NCBI GenBank assembly: GCA_028870705.1
Contig: JAGWPD010000030.1
Location: forward strand, 1 to 42,680
Length of the DNA: 42,680 nt
DNA from: Gammaproteobacteria bacterium
Lineage (GTDB): Bacteria; Pseudomonadota; Gammaproteobacteria; Steroidobacterales; Steroidobacteraceae
Direction of reading: 5' to 3'
Shown piece by piece: positions 8,497 through 15,626 of the stretch. The notes beneath the pieces are model-generated. The model made no database searches and was not told the origin of the DNA. It saw only the letters and a program-made list of their open reading frames with translations. The position numbers and the translations under genes were made by a program. Within the stretch, counting starts at the first letter, position 1; each line of letters opens with the position of its first letter.

Positions 8497-9388
8497 GGCA
8501 GGCCAGCGTGCCGCTGCGGCCGGGAACCGTGCCGGCGCGCACCGCGCACGCGGGCAGCGCGTCCACCTCGAGCGTGCCGCACAGCGTGGCGAGCGACACC
8601 AGCTCATGCCCCTGCGCCTGCCAGCCGCCCAGCAGCCGTGTCAGCACCGGCAGCAGTTTCATGCCCTCGAGTTCGGCGTGCAGCGTGAACACGTGCGAAC
8701 TGCAGCCGGGCGCCGCCGCGCGCGTGCGCTCGAGCAGCGCCGCGTGCACGTTGGCCGCGGTCAGGCCATCGAGGCCGATCAGCTCATCGAGCGTCGGCAG
8801 CGTGGTCGGGAGCTGCGGCACGCGTCCGCGGCGACCCTCGAGCAGCGGCATGAACGGCGCGGTGCCGCGCGTATCGGAGGCGTAGGCGAAGCCGAGCTGT
8901 TCTTCCAGCGCCAGCGCGGATTCGTTCATCTGCCAGCCGGCCGCGCCGTGCACGCGCGGTGCGGCGGCGAACACCGCGGCGAAGCGCTCGAGCGCGAGCC
9001 GCATCTGCCGCTCGGTCCAGGCGGCGTCGCGCGCGGCGACGAAATCCTGCCAGGCGACATGGTCGTAGCAATGTACGCCGACCTCGAAGCCGGCATCGCG
9101 GGCCGCGCGCATCTGCGCGCCGGCGCGCCTGCCGATGTCGGGACCGGGCAGCAGCGTGCCGTACATGAGGGTGCGCAGGCCGTAGTGTTCGAGCACCGAA
9201 GTACGTGCCACCTTGCCGATGAAGCCCCGGCGGAAGACCCGCCGGATGGCGCGTCCGGTGTGGTCGGGGCCGAGGCTGAAGAGAAAAGTGGCGCCGGCGT
9301 TGGCGCGCTGCAGCGCGCGCACCAGCGCCGGCACGCCTTCGCGCGTGCCGCGCAGCGTGTCGACGTCGATCTTGAGCGCGATCTGCAA
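8474..9388 (-). CDS. arnD: ArnD, 4-deoxy-4-formamido-L-arabinose-phosphoundecaprenol deformylase
   Basis: Removes the formyl group from undecaprenyl-phosphate-linked Ara4FN on the cytoplasmic side, giving undecaprenyl-P-Ara4N. At 304 aa it is close to the E. coli enzyme. It begins MQIALKIDVDTLRGTREGVPALV, the ArnD version of the NodB-type metal site (IDVDT), and contains GFEVGVHCYDHVAWQDF, AAGWQMNESAL, ASDTRGTAPFMPLLEG and LPTTLPTLDELIG, all in the expected order. The C-terminus LACQ aligns with the native end, but the following LGPVHT and stop come from the 58-bp palindrome, so an insertion has probably replaced the original last residues. It is the last gene of the arn cluster. Confidence 0.93.
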   Translation of the reverse strand: MQIALKIDVDTLRGTREGVPALVRALQRANAGATFLFSLGPDHTGRAIRRVFRRGFIGKVARTSVLEHYGLRTLMYGTLLPGPDIGRRAGAQMRAARDAGFEVGVHCYDHVAWQDFVAARDAAWTERQMRLALERFAAVFAAAPRVHGAAGWQMNESALALEEQLGFAYASDTRGTAPFMPLLEGRRGRVPQLPTTLPTLDELIGLDGLTAANVHAALLERTRAAAPGCSSHVFTLHAELEGMKLLPVLTRLLGGWQAQGHELVSLATLCGTLEVDALPACAVRAGTVPGRSGTLACQLGPVHT

Positions 9389-9422
9389 GGCCGGCTGCGG
9401 GCGCGGACTGTCCCTGGTCCGC

Positions 9423-10469
9423 CTAGTCCAGCAGGTGCGAAGCCTGCGGCAGCTGTCCGCGGTAGGCCTCGAAGATCTGCTGCAGCGCCTCGCGCATGCT
9501 GACGCGCGGCTCCCAGCCGAGTTCGCTGCGGGTGTTGTCGACCTTCGGCACGCGGTTGGCGACGTCCTGGTAGCCCTTGCCGTAGTACTCCCCGGAAGTG
9601 GTGTCGACCAGCTTGACCCTGGTGGCGTTGGCCGCGTACTCGGGATACTCGGCGGCCATCTTCAGCAGCATCCCGGCCAGCTCGCGCACCGAGTAGTTGT
9701 TCTGCGGGTTGCCGACATTGAAGATCTTCCGCGAGGCGCAGCCGTCCCTGTTCTCGATGATCTTCATCAACGCATCGATCCCGTCGCTGATGCCGGTGAA
9801 GCAGCGCTTCTGGCTGCCGCCGTCGACCAGTTTGATCGGCTCGCCGCGCACGATGTGCCCGAGGAACTGGGTGATCACGCGCGAACTGCCTTCCTTGGCC
9901 GAGTGCAGGTTGTCGAGTCCGGCGCCGATCCAGTTGAACGGCCGGAACAGCGTGTAGTCGAGCTTGCCTTCCGAGCCGTAGGCGTAGATCACGCGGTCCA
10001 TCAGCTGCTTGGAGCAGGCGTAGATCCAGCGCTGCTTCTCGATCGGGCCGTACACCAGCTCGGAAGCCGCCGGGTCGAACTCGGCGTCGCGGCACATGCC
10101 GTAGACCTCGGAGGTCGACGGGAACAGCACGCGCTTGCCGTGGCGCACGCACTGGCGAATGATCGGCAGGTTCGCCTCGAAATCGAGCTCGAACACCCGC
10201 AGCGGCTCGCGCACGTAGGTGGCCGGGGTCGCGATCGCCACCAGCGGCAGCACCACGTCGCACTTGCGGATGTGGTATTCGATCCACTCCTTGTTGATGG
10301 TGATGTCGCCCTCGAAGAACTTCATCCGCGGGTTGGACAGCAGCGGTTCGATGCGCTCGGAGTTCATGTCCATGCCGAACACGCTCCAGTCGGTGTCCTT
10401 GAGGATCCGCGCCGAAAGGTGGTGGCCGATGAAGCCGTTGACGCCGAGGATCAGTACTTTCGTGCTCAT
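9423..10469 (-). CDS. arnA: ArnA C-terminal function: UDP-glucuronate decarboxylating dehydrogenase, free-standing
   Basis: Oxidises and decarboxylates UDP-glucuronate to UDP-Ara4-ketopentose with NAD+, the first committed arn step. In E. coli this is the C-terminal half of bifunctional ArnA; here it is a separate 348-aa short-chain dehydrogenase. GVNGFIGHH (9-17) binds NAD. PSTSEVYG (117-124) contains the Ser/Glu pair specific to this decarboxylase, and YACSK (150-154) is the YxxxK motif. DVVLPLVAIATPATYV, FRPFNWIGAGLDNL and KRCFTGISDGIDALMKII are typical ArnA segments. It lies 18 bp after the formyltransferase gene and 34 bp before arnD. The Ser-Glu pair favours this over an ordinary UDP-sugar epimerase. 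Confidence 0.92.
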   Translation of the reverse strand: MSTKVLILGVNGFIGHHLSARILKDTDWSVFGMDMNSERIEPLLSNPRMKFFEGDITINKEWIEYHIRKCDVVLPLVAIATPATYVREPLRVFELDFEANLPIIRQCVRHGKRVLFPSTSEVYGMCRDAEFDPAASELVYGPIEKQRWIYACSKQLMDRVIYAYGSEGKLDYTLFRPFNWIGAGLDNLHSAKEGSSRVITQFLGHIVRGEPIKLVDGGSQKRCFTGISDGIDALMKIIENRDGCASRKIFNVGNPQNNYSVRELAGMLLKMAAEYPEYAANATRVKLVDTTSGEYYGKGYQDVANRVPKVDNTRSELGWEPRVSMREALQQIFEAYRGQLPQASHLLD

Positions 10470-10487
10470 AGTGGTGTTCCGCTCAAT

Positions 10488-11423
10488 TCAGTTGTCCTGT
10501 CGCCGGCCGTCGCCGAGCACCAGTGCGTCGCCGCCAAAGGCAGCGCGAAACGCCGCCGCATCCCGCACCCGCCCGTCGAGTTCGAATTCCAGCAGCCGCA
10601 GCACGCCATCGTGGCACAGCGCCCGCATCTCGCCGTCGACGCAGCGCAGCTCGGGTCGCGCCCCGCCGGGCCCCGGCACCGGCAGCGTGCGCAGCACCCG
10701 CAACGGCAGCCCCGCGGCCGTCGCGAAGGCGCCAGGATACGGTGGCGCCACTGCGCGCACCAGATTGTGCACGGCCATTACCCCCAGGCGCCAGTCTATC
10801 GCGCCATCGGCCGCGGTGCGGCGCCCGTAGTAACTGGCCTCCGCCTGCCGCTGCGGCCGCAGCACCGCCGTACCTGCCACCAGGCCCGGCAGCGCGCGCT
10901 GCAGGGTGAGCTCGGCGGCGACGCACACCTTGCGGAACACTTCCACGGCGGTGTCGTCCGGCAGGATCGGCACGGCCTGCGCATCGACGATGCCGCCGGC
11001 ATCCGGCCTGACCGTCATCGCATGGAGTGTGGCGCCGGTTTCGCGTTCGCCGTTCAGCACCGCCCAGTTCACCGGCACCCGCCCGCGGTACTTCGGCAGC
11101 AGTGAACCGTGCATGTTGTAGGCGCCGCGCGCCGCGGCCGCCAGCACGTCCGCGCCGAGCATGTGCCGGTAATAGAACGAGAACAGGAAATCGGGCGCGA
11201 GCGCCCGCAGCTTCGCCAGCAGCGCCGGCGCGTTCGGGTCGGCCGGCGTGAGCACCTCGAGGCCATGCCAGCGTGCGTGGCGCGCGACGCTGTCGAACCA
11301 GAGCGGCTCGCCCGCTTCCGTCTCGTGCGTGACGACCAGCGGCACCTCGACGCCCTGCCCCAGCAGCACGCGCAGGCAGCGCACGCCCACGTCGTGATAG
11401 GCGAACACGACCGCGCGCGTCAC
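10488..11423 (-). CDS. arnA: ArnA N-terminal function: UDP-Ara4N formyltransferase, free-standing
   Basis: Transfers a formyl group from 10-formyltetrahydrofolate to UDP-L-Ara4N. In E. coli this is the N-terminal domain of ArnA; here it is an independent 311-aa protein. The formyltransferase triad is visible: Asn103 and His105 in NMHGSLLPKYRGR, and Asp141 in HAMTVRPDAGGIVDAQ. The start MTRAVVFAYHDVGVRCLRVLL matches ArnA. The C-terminal part (AIDWRLGVMAVHNLVRAVAPPYPGAF) is the usual substrate-binding extension. Its ATG overlaps the arnC stop by four bases, indicating coupling. A methionyl-tRNA formyltransferase is ruled out by the ArnA-like N-terminus and the operon context. Confidence 0.92.
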   Translation of the reverse strand: MTRAVVFAYHDVGVRCLRVLLGQGVEVPLVVTHETEAGEPLWFDSVARHARWHGLEVLTPADPNAPALLAKLRALAPDFLFSFYYRHMLGADVLAAAARGAYNMHGSLLPKYRGRVPVNWAVLNGERETGATLHAMTVRPDAGGIVDAQAVPILPDDTAVEVFRKVCVAAELTLQRALPGLVAGTAVLRPQRQAEASYYGRRTAADGAIDWRLGVMAVHNLVRAVAPPYPGAFATAAGLPLRVLRTLPVPGPGGARPELRCVDGEMRALCHDGVLRLLEFELDGRVRDAAAFRAAFGGDALVLGDGRRQDN

Positions 11424-12382
11424 GGCGGCGGCGCTGGCGGTCGCTCGAGCACCGCGCCGACGATGTAGCGCGGCCGGCGGCGGACTTCCTCGTAGATGCG
11501 CCCGACGTATTCACCGAGCAGCCCCAGGCCGAACAGCGTGACGCCGATCAGCAGGAAGGCGATCGCGAACAGCGTGAACAGCCCCTGCTCGGCCGGATTC
11601 GGCCCGTACACCAGCCGGCGCACGACCAGCGACGCACCGAACAGCAGCGAGAGGGCCGAGACCGCGAAGCCGAAGGCCGAGAACAGCTGCATCGGCACGG
11701 TCGAGAAGCCGGTCATCAGGTCGAAGTTCAGCTTGATCAGCTGGTACATCGAGTACTTCGATTCGCCCGCGCTCCGGTCCTCATGGCGCACGTCGATCTC
11801 GGTCGGGCTGCTGGCGAAGGTATAGGCCAGCGCCGGCACGAAGGTGTTGTTCTCGGAGCACAGGTTGATTGCATCGACGATCGGGCGCCCATAGCCGCGG
11901 AACATGCAGCCATGGTCGGTGATGCGGATGCGCGTGGTGCGCTCGCGCAGCATGTTGATGAAACGCGAGGCCCAGCGCCGCCAGGCCACGTCCTGCCGCT
12001 GCCGGCGTATCGTGCCGACGTAGTCATGGCCCGCATCGAGCTCGGCGACCAGCCGCGGCAGTTCCTCGGGCGGGTTCTGCAGGTCGGCATCGAGCGTGAT
12101 CACGTAGCGGCCGCGCGCATAGGCGAAGCCCGCCAGAATTGCACGGTGCTGGCCGAAGTTGGCCGCGAACAGGATCACGCGCGTGACCTCCGGCCGCCGC
12201 TCGAACTGCTCGCGCAGGAGCGAAGCGGAACGGTCGCGGCTGCCGTCGTTGACGAAGATGACCTCGTAGCTGCGCGCCAGCGCATCGAGCGCCGGATACA
12301 GCCGCGCATACAGCGCGGCGAGCGAGGCCTCCTCGTTGTAGACCGGGATGACGACCGTGATCTCGGGCGCCGCACCGCTCAC
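11420..12382 (-). CDS. arnC: ArnC, undecaprenyl-phosphate Ara4FN transferase
   Basis: A family 2 glycosyltransferase that moves Ara4FN from UDP to undecaprenyl phosphate at the cytoplasmic face of the inner membrane. The 320-aa protein opens with EITVVIPVYNEEASLAALYARL, followed by VIFVNDGSRDRSASLLRE and the metal-binding stretch ITLDADLQNPPEELPRLV. ITDHGCMFRGYGRPIVDAI and SKYSMYQLIKLNFDLMTGFS are characteristic of ArnC. Two C-terminal membrane helices (about 234-256 and 268-292) anchor it. It overlaps arnB upstream and the formyltransferase gene downstream by four bases each, so the three are tightly coupled. DPM1-type transferases are similar, but the context settles the call. Confidence 0.93.
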   Translation of the reverse strand: MSGAAPEITVVIPVYNEEASLAALYARLYPALDALARSYEVIFVNDGSRDRSASLLREQFERRPEVTRVILFAANFGQHRAILAGFAYARGRYVITLDADLQNPPEELPRLVAELDAGHDYVGTIRRQRQDVAWRRWASRFINMLRERTTRIRITDHGCMFRGYGRPIVDAINLCSENNTFVPALAYTFASSPTEIDVRHEDRSAGESKYSMYQLIKLNFDLMTGFSTVPMQLFSAFGFAVSALSLLFGASLVVRRLVYGPNPAEQGLFTLFAIAFLLIGVTLFGLGLLGEYVGRIYEEVRRRPRYIVGAVLERPPAPPP

Positions 12383-13545
12383 GCGCGCTTGCTCCGGGCG
12401 GCGCCGGCGGCGCCGGCGGCGATCGCGTCGTGGAGCGCCGGTCCCAGCGCCGCGAGCACGCGCTCGACGTCGCCATCGGCCATGGCCGGGAACATCGGCA
12501 GGCTCACGGTGCTGCGGCCGATGCGCTCGGCCTGCGGGAAGTCGCCCGGCTGGTAGCCAAGCTTGCGGAACAGCGTGAACAGATGCATCGCCGGATAGTG
12601 CACGCCGACGCCGATGCCCGCCTCGCGCATGCGGCTGATGAACACGCTGCGCACCGCCGCCTCGGGCAGCAGCACCTGGAACATGTGCCAGTTGCAGTGG
12701 GCGAAATCCTCGGGCGGCAGCTCGCAGCCGAGCGTACGGTCGAAGCGGGCGAAGTAGCGGCGCGCGAGCTCGCGCCGCCGCGCGGTGAAGGCCGCCAGCT
12801 GCGGCAGCTGGCCGAGCCCGATGCAGGCCGCGACATCGGTGAGATTGTGCTTGCCGCCGGCGAGCGTGACATCCATGCCATCCCAGCTGTCACCCGACCT
12901 GGCCGCCCCCTGCAGGCGCCACAGTTCGCAGCTGCGCGCCTCGTCGGCGTCGTTGAGCACCAGGCACCCGCCTTCGGTGCTGGTGATGTTCTTGTTGGCG
13001 TGGAAGCTGATCGAAACCAGATCGCCGATGCTGCCGATCGCGCGGCCGCCCCAGTTGGCGCCCATCGACTGCGCCGCATCCTCGATGACGCGCAGCCGAT
13101 GCGCGCCGGCCAGCGCATACAGGCGGTCGCGGTCGACCGGCAGGCCCGCCAGGTCGACCGGCAGCAGCGCGCGCGTGCGCGGTGTGATCGCGGCCTCGAT
13201 CAGCCCGAGGTCGATGTTGCGGGTGCGCGCATCGCAATCGACGAATACCGGGCGCGCGCCCGCGCGCAGCACGACATTCGCCGTGGCCACCCACGACAGT
13301 GGCGTGGTGATCACCTCATCGCCGGGCCCGACATTGAGCATCGCCAGCGCGACTTCCATCGCGCCGGTGGCCGAGCTCATCGCGCGCACCGGCCGGCCAC
13401 CGAACAGCGCCGAGAGCTGCGCCTCGAATTCGCGCACCTTCGGACCGCTGGTGATCCAGCCGGAGCGCAGTACCTCGCCGACCGCGGCGATAGTCGCCTC
13501 GTCGATCGTGGGGCGCGTGAATGGCAGGAATTTGCTGGTCGACAT
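12379..13545 (-). CDS. arnB: ArnB, UDP-4-amino-4-deoxy-L-arabinose aminotransferase
   Basis: A PLP-dependent aminotransferase of the DegT/DnrJ/EryC1 family that converts UDP-Ara4-ketopentose to UDP-Ara4N using glutamate. The 388-aa protein starts MSTSKFLPFTRPTIDEATIAAVGEVLRSGWITSGPKV, very like ArnB of enteric bacteria. The PLP lysine is Lys185 in SFHANKNITSTEGG. VIEDAAQSMGANWGGRAIG supplies the aspartate that contacts the PLP ring nitrogen, and HYPAMHLFTLFRKLGY near the C-terminus is typical. The last residues (AAGAAGAARSKRA) form a short, probably disordered tail. It lies 21 bp after the SMR gene and overlaps arnC by four bases. Confidence 0.93.
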   Translation of the reverse strand: MSTSKFLPFTRPTIDEATIAAVGEVLRSGWITSGPKVREFEAQLSALFGGRPVRAMSSATGAMEVALAMLNVGPGDEVITTPLSWVATANVVLRAGARPVFVDCDARTRNIDLGLIEAAITPRTRALLPVDLAGLPVDRDRLYALAGAHRLRVIEDAAQSMGANWGGRAIGSIGDLVSISFHANKNITSTEGGCLVLNDADEARSCELWRLQGAARSGDSWDGMDVTLAGGKHNLTDVAACIGLGQLPQLAAFTARRRELARRYFARFDRTLGCELPPEDFAHCNWHMFQVLLPEAAVRSVFISRMREAGIGVGVHYPAMHLFTLFRKLGYQPGDFPQAERIGRSTVSLPMFPAMADGDVERVLAALGPALHDAIAAGAAGAARSKRA

Positions 13546-13566
13546 GCAGGCCTGACCCCGCTGGCC

Positions 13567-13950
13567 TCAGGCGCCGCTGGAGCTGCGCGCCACCAGCCAG
13601 ACTCCGACCAGGATGATGCCGATGCCGGCGATGCGCGTGCCGCTCAGGTTCTCGTTGAACAGCCACCAGGCTGCGAGCGCGTTGACGACATAGCCCACCG
13701 ACAGCATGGGATAGGCAACGCTCACTTCGACCCGCGCCAGCGCGAGGATCCACACCACCACGCTGAGCGCATAGCAGGCGAGGCCCGCGATGATCGGCAC
13801 GTTGAAGACCAGCCGGCCGGCAATCGCCAGCGCATTGCCGGCCCGCAATTCCACGTCGGCGAGCGAGCCGGCGCCGGCCTTGAGCAGCAACTGGGCAATG
13901 GCGTTGAGCAGCACGCCCGTGAGCACCAACGCCAGCTGTGGAGCCTTCAT
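13567..13950 (-). CDS. Single SMR-type Ara4N-phosphoundecaprenol flippase subunit (ArnE/ArnF-like)
   Basis: A 127-aa, four-helix inner-membrane protein of the small multidrug resistance / EamA superfamily. In the arn pathway ArnE and ArnF together flip undecaprenyl-P-Ara4N to the periplasm. Here only one such subunit is present, starting MKAPQLALVLTGVLLNAIAQLLLKAG and containing ACYALSVVVWILALARVEVSVAYPMLSVGYVVNALAAWWLFNENLS. The chosen ATG overlaps the arnT stop by four bases (ATGA); the longer ORF-track start lies inside arnT. It may work as a homodimer, or its partner may be elsewhere in the genome. I leave the symbol blank because it cannot be assigned to ArnE rather than ArnF by eye. Confidence 0.85.
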   Translation of the reverse strand: MKAPQLALVLTGVLLNAIAQLLLKAGAGSLADVELRAGNALAIAGRLVFNVPIIAGLACYALSVVVWILALARVEVSVAYPMLSVGYVVNALAAWWLFNENLSGTRIAGIGIILVGVWLVARSSSGA

Positions 13951-15578
13951 TGCCGGACTACCGCGACCAGGGAATGCCCAGTGTATATCACGCGCATCGG
14001 CAGGCCCATCTGCTGCAGCCTGGCGTAGCTTTCGGGACGGATCAGTGCCAGCGCGTCGGCGTCGGCGCGCCATCGGGCAGCGAACTCGCCCAGGTCCGGG
14101 ATCCAGCGCCAGGGCTCCTGGGCGAGACCGAAATCGAGCTCGCCGCGATACCCGACCAGCGTGCAGGTGCGGCGCAGATAGAAAGGAATCGACTGCTCGT
14201 AGTCATCCACGCAATAGAAGGCGGTCGTGGCCCGCAGGTGGCCCGATGCGGCCGCAACGAGTTCCTGCGGTTCGCGTTGCCGCGCCAGCTCACCCGCGGC
14301 GGGCAGCAGCACGCCCAGGAGCGCCGCCACCCCAAGTGCCGCCAGCGCGGCTGCCGGCAGGGCGCCGCGGCGCACCGCCTGCCAGGCCGCCGTTGCCGTG
14401 ACCAGGCCGGCCAGCAGCAGGCCTCCGGCAATTGCACCGATGGCCGGCTCGGCCGGAACTGCCAGGCGTGCCGCGACACCAGGACAGCACCACAGGCACA
14501 GCGCCAGCGCGCCCAGCGCGAGCCAGACGAGTGCCGAGATGGCCAGCGCCAGGCGGAGCCTGGCTCGTTCGAGCGAGCCGAGCGCGCGCGCGGCCAGCAG
14601 GCTCAGCGCCGGAAACAGCGGCAGGATGTACGGCACCAGTTTCGATTGCGACAGGCTGAAGAACACGAAGCAGAACGCGGCCCAGAGCGCGAGCAGCAGC
14701 GTGCCGCGATCGCCGGTGCGCAGATCGCGCCAGCTGCGACGGACGATCGCCGGCAGCAGCGGGGTCCACGGCATGAAGCCGGCCAGCAGCACCGGAATGA
14801 AGAACCAGTCGGGCTGGTAGCGCTGGTGCACGCGCGTGAGGAAGCGCGTGAACTGCTCGTGCACGAAGAAGAACTGCGCGAAGCCGGGGTTGCGCTGCTC
14901 CACGAGCCACAACCAGGGTGCCGCGAACAGCGCCAGCGCCGCGAGCGTCCACCACGGCCGCGAGCGCCACAGCAGGCTCCATTCGCGCCGCAACAGCATG
15001 TAGATGCCCGCGACGGCGGCCGGGATCAGGATGCCGACGAGTCCCTTGGACAGGAATGCGAGCGCCACGCCCAGCGCCAGCAGCCACGCGCCGCGCCGCT
15101 CATCGCCACGCGATGCGGACGGAGCGGTCAGCAGCAGCAGCCCGGCCAGCGCCAGTTCCAGCGTCACCGTCAGGCCCATGTCCAGCGTGGAGATGCGCGC
15201 GAGCCCGAGGTAGAGGAGCGAACCCGCCTGCACCAGCGCAGCGAGCATGCCGGTCGCTGCGCCATAGAGCCGCGCGCCGATCCACGCGGTGAGCAGCAGG
15301 CCGAGGAACCCGCTCAGCGCGATCCACAGCCGCGCGGTCCACTCGTGCTCGCCGAACAGCTCGTAGGCCACGGCGGTGGCCCAGTACTGGAGTGGCGGCT
15401 TCTCGAAATACTTCAATCCATCGAGGCGCGGCGTGACCCAGTCGCCGCTGGCGACCATCTCGCGCGGAATCTCCGCGTAGCGGCCCTCATCGGGATTGAA
15501 CAGCCGGTAGGTCTGCAACGGCAGGAACCACAGCGCCATCGCGCCCAGGAGCGCTGCAATCCACAGCTTTTGCTTCAT
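13947..15578 (-). CDS. arnT: ArnT, lipid A Ara4N transferase
   Basis: An integral membrane glycosyltransferase (GT83, PMT-like) that moves Ara4N from undecaprenyl phosphate to the phosphates of lipid A in the periplasm, lowering the negative surface charge and giving polymyxin resistance. At 543 aa it matches the family (about 550). The N-terminal helix is followed by FNPDEGRYAEIPREMVASGDWVTPRLDGLKYFEKPPLQYW, the first periplasmic loop with the conserved acidic residues. About 12 hydrophobic segments follow, then a soluble C-terminal domain (YCVDDYEQSIPFYLRRTCTLVGYRGELDFGL) typical of ArnT. It overlaps the flippase gene by four bases. It starts 48 bp after the asmA-like stop. Confidence 0.93.
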   Translation of the reverse strand: MKQKLWIAALLGAMALWFLPLQTYRLFNPDEGRYAEIPREMVASGDWVTPRLDGLKYFEKPPLQYWATAVAYELFGEHEWTARLWIALSGFLGLLLTAWIGARLYGAATGMLAALVQAGSLLYLGLARISTLDMGLTVTLELALAGLLLLTAPSASRGDERRGAWLLALGVALAFLSKGLVGILIPAAVAGIYMLLRREWSLLWRSRPWWTLAALALFAAPWLWLVEQRNPGFAQFFFVHEQFTRFLTRVHQRYQPDWFFIPVLLAGFMPWTPLLPAIVRRSWRDLRTGDRGTLLLALWAAFCFVFFSLSQSKLVPYILPLFPALSLLAARALGSLERARLRLALAISALVWLALGALALCLWCCPGVAARLAVPAEPAIGAIAGGLLLAGLVTATAAWQAVRRGALPAAALAALGVAALLGVLLPAAGELARQREPQELVAAASGHLRATTAFYCVDDYEQSIPFYLRRTCTLVGYRGELDFGLAQEPWRWIPDLGEFAARWRADADALALIRPESYARLQQMGLPMRVIYTGHSLVAVVRQ

Positions 15579-15626
15579 CGACGCGATCCTGCCCGCGCGG
15601 CGTCAGTGCCGCCTTGAGTCCGGCCG

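Noticed and set aside
7626-8582. ScoA with the long ORF-track N-terminus
   Set aside because: The extra 75 residues are translated from the palindrome and arnD antisense; MAIPTG is the family-like start.
9213-11105. 630-aa plus-strand ORF across arnD and arnA genes
   Set aside because: It spans the antisense of several confident genes and shows no domain.
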